A program made the translations under genes and the position numbers. Positions 9,296-18,230 of a stretch of 64,000 nt of DNA are shown here, piece by piece. Below the pieces are notes generated by a model. It saw nothing but the letters and a program-made list of their open reading frames with translations, did no database searches and was not told the DNA's origin. This stretch comes from Neptuniibacter victor (lineage in GTDB: Bacteria > Pseudomonadota > Gammaproteobacteria > Pseudomonadales > Balneatricaceae), in contig AP025763.1 in NCBI GenBank assembly GCA_027943745.1, forward strand, positions 3,286,001-3,350,000. The letters run 5' to 3'. Numbering within the stretch: the stretch's first letter is position 1; every line of letters begins with the position of its first letter.

Positions 9296-9511
9296 ATGCC
9301 AGCTGTAAAAGTTAAAGAAAACGAGCCATTTGATGTTGCTCTACGTCGTTTCAAACGTTCTTGCGAAAAAGCAGGCGTACTAGCTGAAGTTCGTCGTCGT
9401 GAATTCTACGAGAAGCCTACTTCTGTACGTAAGCGTAAAGCAGCTGCTGCTGTTAAGCGTCATGCTAAGAAAGTATCTCGCGAAAACGCACGTCGCGTAC
9501 GCTTGTACTAA
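9296..9511 (+). CDS. rpsU: 30S ribosomal protein S21
   Basis: Small, very basic 71-residue ribosomal protein at the start of the classical macromolecular synthesis operon. Sequence from [20 protein letters not shown] through [14 protein letters not shown] is characteristic. Followed by yqeY (47-base gap), dnaG and rpoD. Confidence 0.98.
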   Translation: MPAVKVKENEPFDVALRRFKRSCEKAGVLAEVRRREFYEKPTSVRKRKAAAAVKRHAKKVSRENARRVRLY

Positions 9512-9558
9512 TACACGAGATATACACAAGATCCCATTCAGGTAATTAGAGGTAAGTT

Positions 9559-10008
9559 ATGTCGGAGCTTAAGCAGCGAATCACTACAGAGATGAAAGCT
9601 GCAATGCGTGCCAAAGATAAGGAACGCCTAAGCACTATCCGCATGATGTTAGCCGAACTCAAACGCATCGAAATCGATGAGCGCATTGAGCTGGATGATA
9701 CCCGAGTACTAACGGTGCTAGACAAAATGTCGAAGCAGCGCAGAGACTCTATCTCACAATTTGAAGAAGCGGCACGTATGGATCTTGCTAGTGCTGAGCG
9801 ACGGGAGTTGGAGGTGATTAAAACTTTCCTGCCGCAACCGCTTACGGACGAAGAACTCGCAGTCATTGTTCAACAGGCTGCCGAGCAATCAGGCGCGCAG
9901 TCCATGCAAGACATGGGCAAAGTCATGGGGCTCGTAAAACCCCAAGTTCAAGGCCGCGCCGATATGGGTAATATATCCAAACTTGTTAAGGCCGTACTTT
10001 CTAGTTAA
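9559..10008 (+). CDS. GatB/YqeY domain protein
   Basis: 149-residue YqeY family protein, related to the C-terminal tRNA-binding domain of the amidotransferase subunit GatB. Visible features: KAAMRAKDKERLSTIRM near 12-28, the FLPQPLTDEEL motif near 93-103 and a C-terminal MGKVMGLVKP(Q)VQGRADM segment near 118-135. It commonly sits between rpsU and dnaG in this group. Precise function unknown. Confidence 0.93.
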   Translation: MSELKQRITTEMKAAMRAKDKERLSTIRMMLAELKRIEIDERIELDDTRVLTVLDKMSKQRRDSISQFEEAARMDLASAERRELEVIKTFLPQPLTDEELAVIVQQAAEQSGAQSMQDMGKVMGLVKPQVQGRADMGNISKLVKAVLSS

Positions 10009-10170
10009 AGGCTTCTAGTTAAAGACCTCTAGCTAAAGACTTCCAGTTAATGGTTTTCTGGCTGATTGCTTTCTAGCACCTTGCAGCTAAAACACTATCT
10101 AGCTCAAGACAATCAAGCCAAGTACTATTAAGCTAAATACTATCAAGTTAAACACTATCCAGTTAAACTG
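9999..10170 (+). repeat. Degenerate 14-15 bp tandem repeats between yqeY and dnaG
   Basis: About eleven imperfect head-to-tail copies of a unit close to T-A/T-TC-T/A-AGTTAAAGAC. The first four are 14 bases (9999-10054) and the last five 15 bases (10096-10170), with two more decayed units between. The first copy includes the yqeY stop codon (TCTAGTTAA), so the array appears to have grown from the end of that gene. Each unit carries an in-frame-independent TAA/TAG-like stop, so it is non-coding. Confidence 0.75.
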
Positions 10171-10199
10171 CCGCTGAGAATTAAGCAGCAGCAGGACTC

Positions 10200-12203
10200 A
10201 TGGCCGGACGCATACCCCAAACTTTTATTGACGATTTACTCGCGCGCGTCAACATTATTGATGTGCTAGACGGTCGTGTCCAAAAGCTAAAGCGTGCTGG
10301 CAAAAACTATTCAGGGCTTTGCCCCTTTCATAAAGAAAAAACTCCATCATTTTCGGCGAACCAAGAGAAACAGTTTTACTATTGCTTTGGCTGCGGCGCA
10401 GGCGGTAATGCTCTTGGCTTCTTGATGGATTATGAAAATATTAGCTTTCCTGAAGCGGTAGAAGAACTCGCTAAAACAGCCGGTATGGAAGTTCCACGCG
10501 ACGACTCCCCTCAGCAGCGCGAAAAAGATCAGCAACTCAAGAAACTCTACGAGCTTCTCGAAGCGGCAAGCCAGTATTACGAAGAGCAATTACGCCGCAA
10601 CGATAATCGAACAGATGCGGTTAATTATCTGAAGTCCCGCGGCTTAAGCGGTCAGGCTGCCAAAGCATTTTCTATCGGTTTCGCCCCCTCCGGTTGGGAC
10701 AACCTGTTAAAGCACTTAGGCGAAGGCGATCCCCATAAAGCCAAGCTTCTCGAAGAAGCGGGCATGCTTATTCACAATGAAGATCGTGATAGTCGCTATG
10801 ATCGCTTTCGTAACCGCATCATGTTCCCTATTAGAGATCAACGTGGCAGAACCATCGCTTTTGGTGGACGCGTACTCGGGGATGACAAACCCAAATACCT
10901 AAACTCGCCTGAAACACCCACCTTCCATAAAAGCCGTGAACTGTATGGCCTTTATGAAGCAAGAAAGCACAATAGCAAGCTTGATCGCCTTATCATTGTT
11001 GAGGGTTACATGGATGTCGTGGGCCTAGCCCAATATGGCATTCATTACGCAGTAGCCACTCTGGGCACCGCGACAACAGCCCAGCATTTAGAGCGACTGT
11101 TTAAAATAGTACCGGAAATAATTTTCTGCTTCGATGGCGACAACGCCGGACGCGAGGCGGCCATGCGCGCCCTCAAAACCGCCATGCCCGTCATCGAAGA
11201 TGGCAAAGAGGCACGCTTTCTCTTTCTACCTGATGGCGAAGATCCCGACAGCCTTGTTCGCCAAGAGGGCGAAATTGCCTTTAGCGAGCGATTAGGTAAA
11301 GCCCAGCCTTTGTCAGAGTTTTTCTTTAAAAGCTACTCAGAGAGTGCCGACTTAGACAGCATGGATGGACGCGCTCGTTTCAGCACCGAAGTGCTACCTG
11401 CAATTAACGCCATGCGCCCTAGCTTACTACAGCAGATGATGCTCGATCGCATTTGCGAATTAACGCACCTATCGCTAGAACAGATTCAGACCACCGTTAA
11501 CTTCCATGAAGCGATCGCTGCACCAGCGCCGGCACAAAACACAGCACCAACCACGGCGGCCGAACCGTTCGATGCGCCTCCCGCTGAGTATGATTACTAC
11601 CCTAGCGACAACAATGAATACGCAGATTTCGGTTCAGCTCAGCAAGAACCCTACTATGAGGCACAACCGCAGCAAGGGTATAAGCAAGGCAAACAGGGTA
11701 AATACAAGGGCGGCTTTAAGAACGGCAAGTTTGGCGATAAACCTCGCCCAAATCTACCTAGCCCGAAAAACACCGAGCTATCATTTGCGGAAAAACTGAT
11801 CTCTCTGCTATTGCACTATCCACAACTCGCAGGCGAACACCGCTTCCCTGATGGCTTAGCGCTCGCCGAAGATCGCGATATTTTACTTTTGATTCAGCTG
11901 ATCAACTACTACAAAGAAAACCCAGCAGCGACACTCGGGCAACTTGCGGTAGATTGGCGTGAAGATGAAAAGCTCTCGCAAACGATTATCAAACTTTACG
12001 AGATCTCAACGTCACTAGAGATCCACTCAGAAGCCGATGCCAGACTCTACCTTAAAGACTCGCAACACGGCTTAGAGCTGAAAGCACTTGAGCTAGAAAT
12101 TTCCAGTTTACAAAAAAAGCACCAGCTTGATCGCGAAGAGAAATTAGCCCTGGCGAATAAATTCCAACAATTGCACCAATTAAAGAACATTAGTAAAGAT
12201 TAA
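10200..12203 (+). CDS. dnaG: DNA primase DnaG
   Basis: Makes RNA primers for replication. Domains in order: CHC2 zinc finger (C41, H44, C62, C65), the catalytic core and TOPRIM fold (IIVEGYMDV near 264-272 with the acidic Glu; FDGDNAGREAA near 306-316), and a C-terminal helicase-binding region. Length 667 residues is somewhat long: residues about 440-530 are a low-complexity linker rich in Ala/Pro then Tyr/Gln/Gly/Lys, lying between catalytic and DnaB-binding parts. It sits between yqeY and rpoD as in the classical operon. Confidence 0.97.
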   Translation: MAGRIPQTFIDDLLARVNIIDVLDGRVQKLKRAGKNYSGLCPFHKEKTPSFSANQEKQFYYCFGCGAGGNALGFLMDYENISFPEAVEELAKTAGMEVPRDDSPQQREKDQQLKKLYELLEAASQYYEEQLRRNDNRTDAVNYLKSRGLSGQAAKAFSIGFAPSGWDNLLKHLGEGDPHKAKLLEEAGMLIHNEDRDSRYDRFRNRIMFPIRDQRGRTIAFGGRVLGDDKPKYLNSPETPTFHKSRELYGLYEARKHNSKLDRLIIVEGYMDVVGLAQYGIHYAVATLGTATTAQHLERLFKIVPEIIFCFDGDNAGREAAMRALKTAMPVIEDGKEARFLFLPDGEDPDSLVRQEGEIAFSERLGKAQPLSEFFFKSYSESADLDSMDGRARFSTEVLPAINAMRPSLLQQMMLDRICELTHLSLEQIQTTVNFHEAIAAPAPAQNTAPTTAAEPFDAPPAEYDYYPSDNNEYADFGSAQQEPYYEAQPQQGYKQGKQGKYKGGFKNGKFGDKPRPNLPSPKNTELSFAEKLISLLLHYPQLAGEHRFPDGLALAEDRDILLLIQLINYYKENPAATLGQLAVDWREDEKLSQTIIKLYEISTSLEIHSEADARLYLKDSQHGLELKALELEISSLQKKHQLDREEKLALANKFQQLHQLKNISKD

Positions 12204-12225
12204 TAACCGTTGCAGCACTTGAAAT

Positions 12226-12285
12226 TTTCAGCAACGACCACCATATAGTTCTGTAGTTAGCCACTATTCCAGCAAGTTGCTGAAA
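12226..12285. promoter_or_regulatory. 10-bp inverted repeat in the dnaG-rpoD spacer
   Basis: TTTCAGCAAC at 12226-12235 pairs perfectly with GTTGCTGAAA at 12276-12285, separated by 40 bases. A T-rich stretch (TCTATTTTT) follows a few bases later. The wide loop argues against a simple terminator; an operator pair or a stem in the dnaG 3' transcript are alternatives. Confidence 0.45.
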
Positions 12286-12359
12286 TATAGTCTATTTTTA
12301 ACGGGTAACTGACAAAAACTGGCACGGCCTTTTCCCTAGCAAATTAGCGACTTCGCCGC

Positions 12360-12365
12360 TATAAT
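12360..12365 (+). promoter_or_regulatory. Candidate -10 box upstream of rpoD
   Basis: A perfect TATAAT lies 45 bases before the rpoD ATG. No good -35 is found at 16-18 bases upstream (TAGCAA at best), so this is a weak call based on the -10 alone; an rpoD-proximal promoter separate from the upstream operon promoter is known in other Gammaproteobacteria. Confidence 0.35.
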
Positions 12366-12409
12366 GGCCTGCTCGAATTTTCATCCATTTTTACAAGTCA
12401 CAGGGTCCT

Positions 12410-14221
12410 ATGTCCGATACTTCTCAGCAACAGCAGTCTCGCCTCAAGGAATTGATCGCACGTGGTAAGGAGCAAGGTTACCTTACTTACTCTGAAGTCA
12501 ATGACCATCTGCCACAGGACATTGCCGATCCGGATCAAGTAGAAGATATTATCCGCATGATCAATGACATGGGTATCTCCGTGTCAGAAGAAGCGCCGGA
12601 TACTGAAACTCTACTGATGACTGAAGGCGATTCAGCAGAAGTCGATGCCGATGAAGAAGCAGTAGCAGCACTGGCAGCGGTTGAATCCGATGCTGGTCGT
12701 ACAACCGATCCTGTCCGTATGTATATGCGTGAGATGGGTACTGTTGAGCTACTAACCCGTGAAGGCGAAATCAGTATCGCTAAACGTATCGAAGAAGGCT
12801 TACGCGAAGTGATGTCTGCTGTTGCCTGCTTCCCAGGCACTGTTGATGCCATTCTTGAAGCGTACAGCCTAACCATCGAAGAAGAAGGTCGCTTAAGCGA
12901 TATCTTTAGTGGTTATATCGATCCTGATGACGATGACATCATCCCTTCTGCTGCGCCGGTTGTAAGCGCTGACGATGCGGACGATGACGAAGAAGAAGAG
13001 AAAGAGAAAGGCCCTGATCCAGAAGAAGCGGCTCGCCGTTTCGGCCTTGTTCGCGAAAAACTGCTTGCCGTGCTTGCGGTACTAGAAAACAACAGTCGCG
13101 ACAGTAAAGAATACAAAGCAGCGCAGGCTGAGTTGAGCGAAGCATTTTGCCCAATCAAGTTATCGCCGCGCTACTACGAAGCATTAGTTGGCCGTGTACG
13201 CTCAACCATCGAGAACGTTCGTAAACAAGAACGTACGATTATGCGCATCTGTACACAACGCGCTAAAATGCCACGTAAAACATTTATTAAAGAGTTCCCT
13301 GGCAACGAGACAAATCCAGCGTGGTTTACCTCTGTCATTGACTCTGCAAGTGATTACTCACGCGCTATTAAGACCAATATCATTGAACTTAAGCGTGCAC
13401 AGAAAAAACTTATCCAAGCTGAAATCGAAACCGGTATCAGCCTAGCGGAGATCAAAGAGATCAACCGCGCAATGTCGATCGGTGAAGCTCGTGCTCGCCG
13501 CGCGAAGAAAGAGATGGTTGAAGCCAACCTTCGTCTTGTTATCTCTATCGCTAAGAAATACACCAACCGTGGTCTGCAGTTCCTTGATCTAATTCAAGAG
13601 GGCAACATCGGCCTAATGAAAGCGGTTGATAAGTTTGAATATCGCCGTGGTTATAAGTTCTCAACTTATGCAACATGGTGGATTCGTCAGGCGATCACTC
13701 GCTCTATTGCCGACCAAGCACGTACGATTCGTATCCCGGTTCACATGATCGAAACGATCAACAAACTGAACCGTATTTCTCGTCAAATGCTACAAGAGAT
13801 GGGCCGTGAAGCAACGCCAGAAGAGCTTGCCGAGCGCATGGAGATGCCAGAAGACAAGGTACGTAAAGTACTGAAAATCGCTAAAGAGCCGATCTCCATG
13901 GAAACACCAATTGGTGATGATGAAGACTCAAGCTTGGGCGATTTCATTGAAGACGTGACGATCTCTTCCCCAGTTGATTCTGCAACAGGTGAAGGCCTTC
14001 GTGAAGCAACGAAAGAGGTTCTAGCAGGTCTGACGGTACGTGAATCTAAAGTACTACGTATGCGTTTTGGTATTGAAATGAACACGGACCACACATTAGA
14101 AGAAGTAGGTAAACAGTTTGACGTAACACGTGAACGTATTCGTCAGATTGAAGCGAAAGCACTACGCAAGCTTCGCCACCCTAGCCGTTCTGAGCACCTA
14201 CGTGGCTTTATTGACGACTAG
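12410..14221 (+). CDS. rpoD: RNA polymerase housekeeping sigma-70 factor RpoD
   Basis: Primary sigma factor, 603 residues (E. coli 613). Region 1.1 occupies about the first 80 residues; region 1.2 begins at [12 protein letters not shown] near 102; a non-conserved acidic insert ([13 protein letters not shown] near 185-197) follows; region 2 shows [16 protein letters not shown], the -10-recognising [11 protein letters not shown] near 420-430; region 4.2 ends with [20 protein letters not shown] near 565-585. It closes the rpsU-dnaG-rpoD operon. Identification is firm. Confidence 0.99.
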   Translation: MSDTSQQQQSRLKELIARGKEQGYLTYSEVNDHLPQDIADPDQVEDIIRMINDMGISVSEEAPDTETLLMTEGDSAEVDADEEAVAALAAVESDAGRTTDPVRMYMREMGTVELLTREGEISIAKRIEEGLREVMSAVACFPGTVDAILEAYSLTIEEEGRLSDIFSGYIDPDDDDIIPSAAPVVSADDADDDEEEEKEKGPDPEEAARRFGLVREKLLAVLAVLENNSRDSKEYKAAQAELSEAFCPIKLSPRYYEALVGRVRSTIENVRKQERTIMRICTQRAKMPRKTFIKEFPGNETNPAWFTSVIDSASDYSRAIKTNIIELKRAQKKLIQAEIETGISLAEIKEINRAMSIGEARARRAKKEMVEANLRLVISIAKKYTNRGLQFLDLIQEGNIGLMKAVDKFEYRRGYKFSTYATWWIRQAITRSIADQARTIRIPVHMIETINKLNRISRQMLQEMGREATPEELAERMEMPEDKVRKVLKIAKEPISMETPIGDDEDSSLGDFIEDVTISSPVDSATGEGLREATKEVLAGLTVRESKVLRMRFGIEMNTDHTLEEVGKQFDVTRERIRQIEAKALRKLRHPSRSEHLRGFIDD

Positions 14222-14368
14222 CATATTCTTTTAAATCAAACCCTTGCGCCTATGATTCCGACTCGGTATTATGGGCGCCCTCTCCCATCAGGAGAGCCTC
14301 AAATCAAACCAGTTTGAAATACCTTTTCTAATTTTGGATTTGATTACGCAGGAGAAATCTTGCTCTGG

Positions 14369-14445
14369 GGGCCTATAGCTCAGTTGGTTAGAGCGCTCGA
14401 CTCATAATCGATCGGTCGCAGGTTCGAGTCCTGCTAGGCCCACCA
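14369..14445 (+). tRNA. tRNA with CAT anticodon, probably tRNA-Ile2 (lysidine-modified) rather than elongator tRNA-Met
   Basis: A 77-base cloverleaf with encoded CCA: 7-bp acceptor stem GGGCCTA/TAGGCCC, D stem GCTC/GAGC, anticodon loop CTCATAA, T arm GCAGG-TTCGAGT-CCTGC. C4-G69 and C5-G68 in the acceptor stem and the C-G, G-C, A-U lower anticodon stem match E. coli tRNA-Ile2 determinants for TilS, and differ from E. coli elongator tRNA-Met. One mismatch (C27-T43) caps the anticodon stem. The gene lies just after rpoD and marks the edge of the glycan island. Confidence 0.9.
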
Positions 14446-14494
14446 CTTTACCGCAGTAAGCCCATCTACCTTCATACAAGCGCATATTCTCAAA

Positions 14495-16420
14495 CTACGC
14501 ACTTTCTTCTAACGCATTAGCGCTATAGATAAGATCACGGATCTCATGCTGTGGGTTATAACCGTTTACACTAGCAAGAAGAATTGTACGAATCTCTTGA
14601 TATTCAAATGCATCTAACGCGCTCTGCAACTGTTCAAGAACAACCTCCAACTCCGCCCACGATAGCATCACTTCTTGCGCCCGCATGATCATAGGATGCT
14701 CGGTCTTTAATACATCATCACCAATGAGGAGCTCTTCGTAAAGCTTTTCGCCGTCACGCAGCCCGGTAAAATGAACCTCAATATCTCCACCTGGATTATC
14801 CGCACTTCTGACAGACATCCCTGTTAGATTAATCATCTGCTTAGCAAGGTCCGATATTTTTACCGGCTCTCCCATATCCAGCACAAAGACATCCCCTGAC
14901 GAGCCCATAGACCCCGCTTGAACAACCAAAGAGGCCGCTTCGGGAATAGTCATGAAATACCGCGTTATCTCAGGGTGCGTTACCGTCACTGGACCACCGG
15001 TACGAATCTGCTCCTTAAACAGAGGAATAACGGAACCGGAAGAGCCTAATACATTACCAAAGCGAACCATCGCAAAACGTATAGAGGAACGCTGCTCTTC
15101 GCGCTGACTCAGCGCCTGAAGCACTAATTCAGCAAAACGTTTACTCGCACCCATCACATTGGTGGGCCTTACTGCTTTATCGGTAGAGATAAGAACAAAA
15201 TTCTTTACACCCGATGCCACAGCCGCTTCGGCACACTGCCATGTTCCGAGAATATTATTTTTTAGGCCGGCTATATTATTCGACTCAACAAGAGGGACAT
15301 GCTTATAAGCAGCGGCATGGTAAACCGTATCAATTTGATAGCATTTCAAAATAGTTTCTAGATGAGTACGATCCAACACATTACCCAATACCGGCCGAAT
15401 AGCTGTTGTGCAATCAGACATTGAAGCCAACTCACGCTCGATACTGTATAAAGCGAATTCAGACAGCTCAAAAAGAATTAATGCCTTGGGTTTTTGCTTA
15501 AGGATCTGACGACACAATTCCGAACCAATAGACCCCCCCGCGCCTGTCACCAAAACATTTTGCCCTTTGATACAAGCGTCTAATAACTCAGCATCAGGTT
15601 TAACCTCATCACGACCTAGCAGATCAGCAATATCAACTTCCCTTACATCGCTGATACTAACTTTACCGCCCGCTATATCAGATAACCCAGGCAAGGTCAT
15701 GACCTTCAGTTCATAAAACGAAAGCTCATCAATGATCTCTTTCTTCCGCTGAGTCGACGCCGAAGGTATCGCCAACAGAATTGAATCGACATCAAATTGC
15801 TCAATTAAATAATCGATTTTTGATGCGCTATATACCCGAATACCATTCAAATCTGAGCCATCTAAACGCTCATCGTCATCAATATAGGCTACCGCACTGA
15901 ATTCCGCAGAATGGTACAACGCCTCTGCTAACTGTCTACCAGAGGAGCCCGCACCATATATAATCACTCGTTGAGCTTCAGATTTAGCCTTCTGCTCCCC
16001 TCCTGGAAATTGGTGCAAAATTGCCCATCGCGCAATCATTCGGGTACCACCAATCACTACAATAGAGATAAACCAGAAAATAAAAATAACAGAGCGTGGA
16101 ACAGGAACATCTAAACCTAGTAAATGAGTAAAAACAGCCCAAACAAGTAGAGCGAAAGATATCGCCTTAACAGCAGTCCAAAGTGCACGGTATCCAATAT
16201 AGCGAATCACCGCACGATATAAACCTGATCTAATAAAAATTGGGATAGAAACGATAGGAGCGAGAAGATACGAAGGCCAATGAACAAAGTCATTCGCACT
16301 CCAATCCTCATACCGTAAAGCAAAGCTCAACCAACAACACAATATAAGAGCGACAATATCGAAACAAACAAATAAAGCTCTTTTCTGATTACGAGTCAGC
16401 TGCAGAATAGATGTGAGCAT
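14495..16420 (-). CDS. Membrane nucleotide-sugar 4,6-dehydratase, PglF/WbpM/CapD type
   Basis: Converts UDP-GlcNAc to the 4-keto-6-deoxy intermediate, the first step to bacillosamine or QuiNAc/FucNAc sugars. The 641-residue protein has about four N-terminal membrane segments (roughly residues 15-130), a CoA/NAD-binding-like domain (IIYGAGSSGRQ near 153-163) and the extended SDR catalytic domain (LVTGAGGSIGSE near 290-301). The catalytic Tyr of the SDR YxxxK is Met here (MGASK after TDKAVRPTN), as is characteristic of the WbpM/PglF group. Followed head to tail by an aminotransferase, an acetyltransferase and a phosphoglycosyl transferase, so a PglF role is favoured. Confidence 0.9.
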   Translation of the reverse strand: MLTSILQLTRNQKRALFVCFDIVALILCCWLSFALRYEDWSANDFVHWPSYLLAPIVSIPIFIRSGLYRAVIRYIGYRALWTAVKAISFALLVWAVFTHLLGLDVPVPRSVIFIFWFISIVVIGGTRMIARWAILHQFPGGEQKAKSEAQRVIIYGAGSSGRQLAEALYHSAEFSAVAYIDDDERLDGSDLNGIRVYSASKIDYLIEQFDVDSILLAIPSASTQRKKEIIDELSFYELKVMTLPGLSDIAGGKVSISDVREVDIADLLGRDEVKPDAELLDACIKGQNVLVTGAGGSIGSELCRQILKQKPKALILFELSEFALYSIERELASMSDCTTAIRPVLGNVLDRTHLETILKCYQIDTVYHAAAYKHVPLVESNNIAGLKNNILGTWQCAEAAVASGVKNFVLISTDKAVRPTNVMGASKRFAELVLQALSQREEQRSSIRFAMVRFGNVLGSSGSVIPLFKEQIRTGGPVTVTHPEITRYFMTIPEAASLVVQAGSMGSSGDVFVLDMGEPVKISDLAKQMINLTGMSVRSADNPGGDIEVHFTGLRDGEKLYEELLIGDDVLKTEHPMIMRAQEVMLSWAELEVVLEQLQSALDAFEYQEIRTILLASVNGYNPQHEIRDLIYSANALEESA

Positions 16421-16421
16421 C

Positions 16422-17597
16422 CTAAATAGCCGCCTCTCTCATCACCCGATTTATGGCTTCGATGGTTTGATCAATTTCACTCGGTAATAATGTAGGATGA
16501 ACCAAGAACATCAAACTACTCTCACCCAACTGCTTAGCTCCAGGCAGGGATTGGGTAGGCGCGAAACCTGAACCAACAAAAGCCTCTTCTAAATACACTT
16601 CAGAGCACGATCCAGTAAAACAAGGAACATCACACTCGACAATCTCGCTTAAAATTCGATCCCGGCTCCAACCAGGCTTAAGCTGTTCTTGGCATACATA
16701 TACATAACACTTATACCAAGCATGCTTGTAATCACTACTAAAACGAGGAACATAAAGGCCTCTTAACTTTTCGCAAGCGGACAATATTTTCTCAGCATTC
16801 TCCGTACGCGAACTCTGCCATGCTGGCATTTTTAATAACTGCAAACGCCCAATTGCAGCTTGCATCTCTGTCATACGACCATTAGTACCAAAGGAATCAT
16901 GAAGCCAACGAAACCCTTTAGAGTTCGAATTAGAATGAACCTTATCCCAACTTTTCCCATGATCTTTAAGCGACCAAACCTTTTTCCACAGCGCCTCATT
17001 ATCTGTCGTAATCATGCCCCCTTCACCGCCGGTAGTCATAATTTTGTCTTGGCAGAAAGACCAGCAACCAACATCACCTAGAGTACCTACTGGGGTCCCT
17101 TTATATTCCGCACCATGCGCCTGAGCACAATCTTCAATAACAGCTAAATTATTATCCTTAGCTAAGGACAATATAGGATCCATATCACAAGCTAGGCCAG
17201 CAAGATGGACGCACATAACGGCACAAGTGCGCGGGGATATAACCTCAGCAATTGTATCAGCAGTTATATTTTGCGTATCCGTATCCACGTCTGCGAAAAC
17301 AGGGATCAAGCCAGCATTAACAATTGAGGATATAGATGCAATAAAGGTTCGCGATGTAACAATAACCTCTCCACCTTTAGGCAAATCAAGTCCTAAGAGG
17401 GCTAAATCAAGTGCAACCGTTCCATTAGAAACCGCTATCGCATAATTCGCTTTACACCACTTAGCAAACTCTTTTTCAAAAGCCCGCCCCTCTTCTCCAG
17501 TCCAGTAATTAACCTTATTTGACAAAAGCACAGCCGAAACAGCGTCTGCTTCTTCGGCGCTATAACTCGGCCACGGTGAAAAAGAAGTATTTAACAT
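16422..17597 (-). CDS. DegT/DnrJ/EryC1 PLP-dependent sugar aminotransferase, PglE-like
   Basis: Predicted to aminate the C4 keto group of the dehydratase product with glutamate as donor. 391 residues; SNGTVALDLAL near 58-68 is the PLP phosphate-binding segment, EDCAQAHGA near 155-163 holds the Asp for the pyridine nitrogen, and SFCQDK near 182 ends in the Schiff-base Lys. It is one base from the dehydratase and immediately downstream of the acetyltransferase, the gene set of bacillosamine synthesis. The exact sugar cannot be read from sequence. Confidence 0.86.
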   Translation of the reverse strand: MLNTSFSPWPSYSAEEADAVSAVLLSNKVNYWTGEEGRAFEKEFAKWCKANYAIAVSNGTVALDLALLGLDLPKGGEVIVTSRTFIASISSIVNAGLIPVFADVDTDTQNITADTIAEVISPRTCAVMCVHLAGLACDMDPILSLAKDNNLAVIEDCAQAHGAEYKGTPVGTLGDVGCWSFCQDKIMTTGGEGGMITTDNEALWKKVWSLKDHGKSWDKVHSNSNSKGFRWLHDSFGTNGRMTEMQAAIGRLQLLKMPAWQSSRTENAEKILSACEKLRGLYVPRFSSDYKHAWYKCYVYVCQEQLKPGWSRDRILSEIVECDVPCFTGSCSEVYLEEAFVGSGFAPTQSLPGAKQLGESSLMFLVHPTLLPSEIDQTIEAINRVMREAAI

Positions 17598-18230
17598 TTA
17601 TTCTAAACCATTTTTTATTGGGGCCGCTGGAACGCCAACGACTGTCATTCCAGAAGATACATTCTTAATTACTGCAGCCCCAGCACCGACCACAACATTA
17701 TCGCCAATAGTAACTTGTTGTTTAACAGAAGAACCAATACCCACCCAAGAACAAGCCCCCACGGAGACCCCTCCAGCAAGATTAGCGCCAGGACTAATAT
17801 GAACGCCTTCAGCCAGGATTCCATCATGATCGATTGTAGCGGATGTATTTATGATTACAGCGTCCGCTATCGCAGAACCGGTATTTACAACCGCCATCGC
17901 ACAAACCATAACGCCCCTACCAATATCACAACCAGAAGCTATTACAGCACTTGGATGGATAACCGATACAATATTCGCGCCCTGCTCTCTAAGTAACTTC
18001 AGTAAGCGTAATCGTTCGGAGCATGCACCAACAGCAACAATAACGCCGTCATAAGAATCTAATACAGAAAGCAAATCACACAACTGCCCAATAACAGGCC
18101 ACTTGCCACTTTTCTTGAACTCAGGATATCCATCATCAAAAAAAACAACGGCTGACCACTCGTCACTTAACTCCGCAGCGTCTGCAACAACCCGGCCATG
18201 TCCACCGGCGCCATATATAGCAAGTTTCAC
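17598..18230 (-). CDS. Sugar O/N-acyltransferase of the PglD/NeuD left-handed beta-helix family
   Basis: N-terminal Rossmann-like nucleotide-binding part (LAIYGAGGHGRVVADA near 3-18) and a C-terminal hexapeptide-repeat beta helix (IGRGVMVCAMAVVNTG, ATIDHDGILAEGVHISPG). His in TIDHD fits the catalytic base of PglD. 210 residues, normal size. Overlaps the next upstream gene by four bases (ATGA-type). Predicted to acetylate the 4-amino group. Confidence 0.88.
   Translation of the reverse strand: MKLAIYGAGGHGRVVADAAELSDEWSAVVFFDDGYPEFKKSGKWPVIGQLCDLLSVLDSYDGVIVAVGACSERLRLLKLLREQGANIVSVIHPSAVIASGCDIGRGVMVCAMAVVNTGSAIADAVIINTSATIDHDGILAEGVHISPGANLAGGVSVGACSWVGIGSSVKQQVTIGDNVVVGAGAAVIKNVSSGMTVVGVPAAPIKNGLE

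Noticed and set aside
14222-14368. Possible terminator CTCTCC-CATCA-GGAGAG (about 14280-14300) after rpoD
   Set aside because: The six-base-pair stem lacks a following T tract, so I do not call it a terminator.
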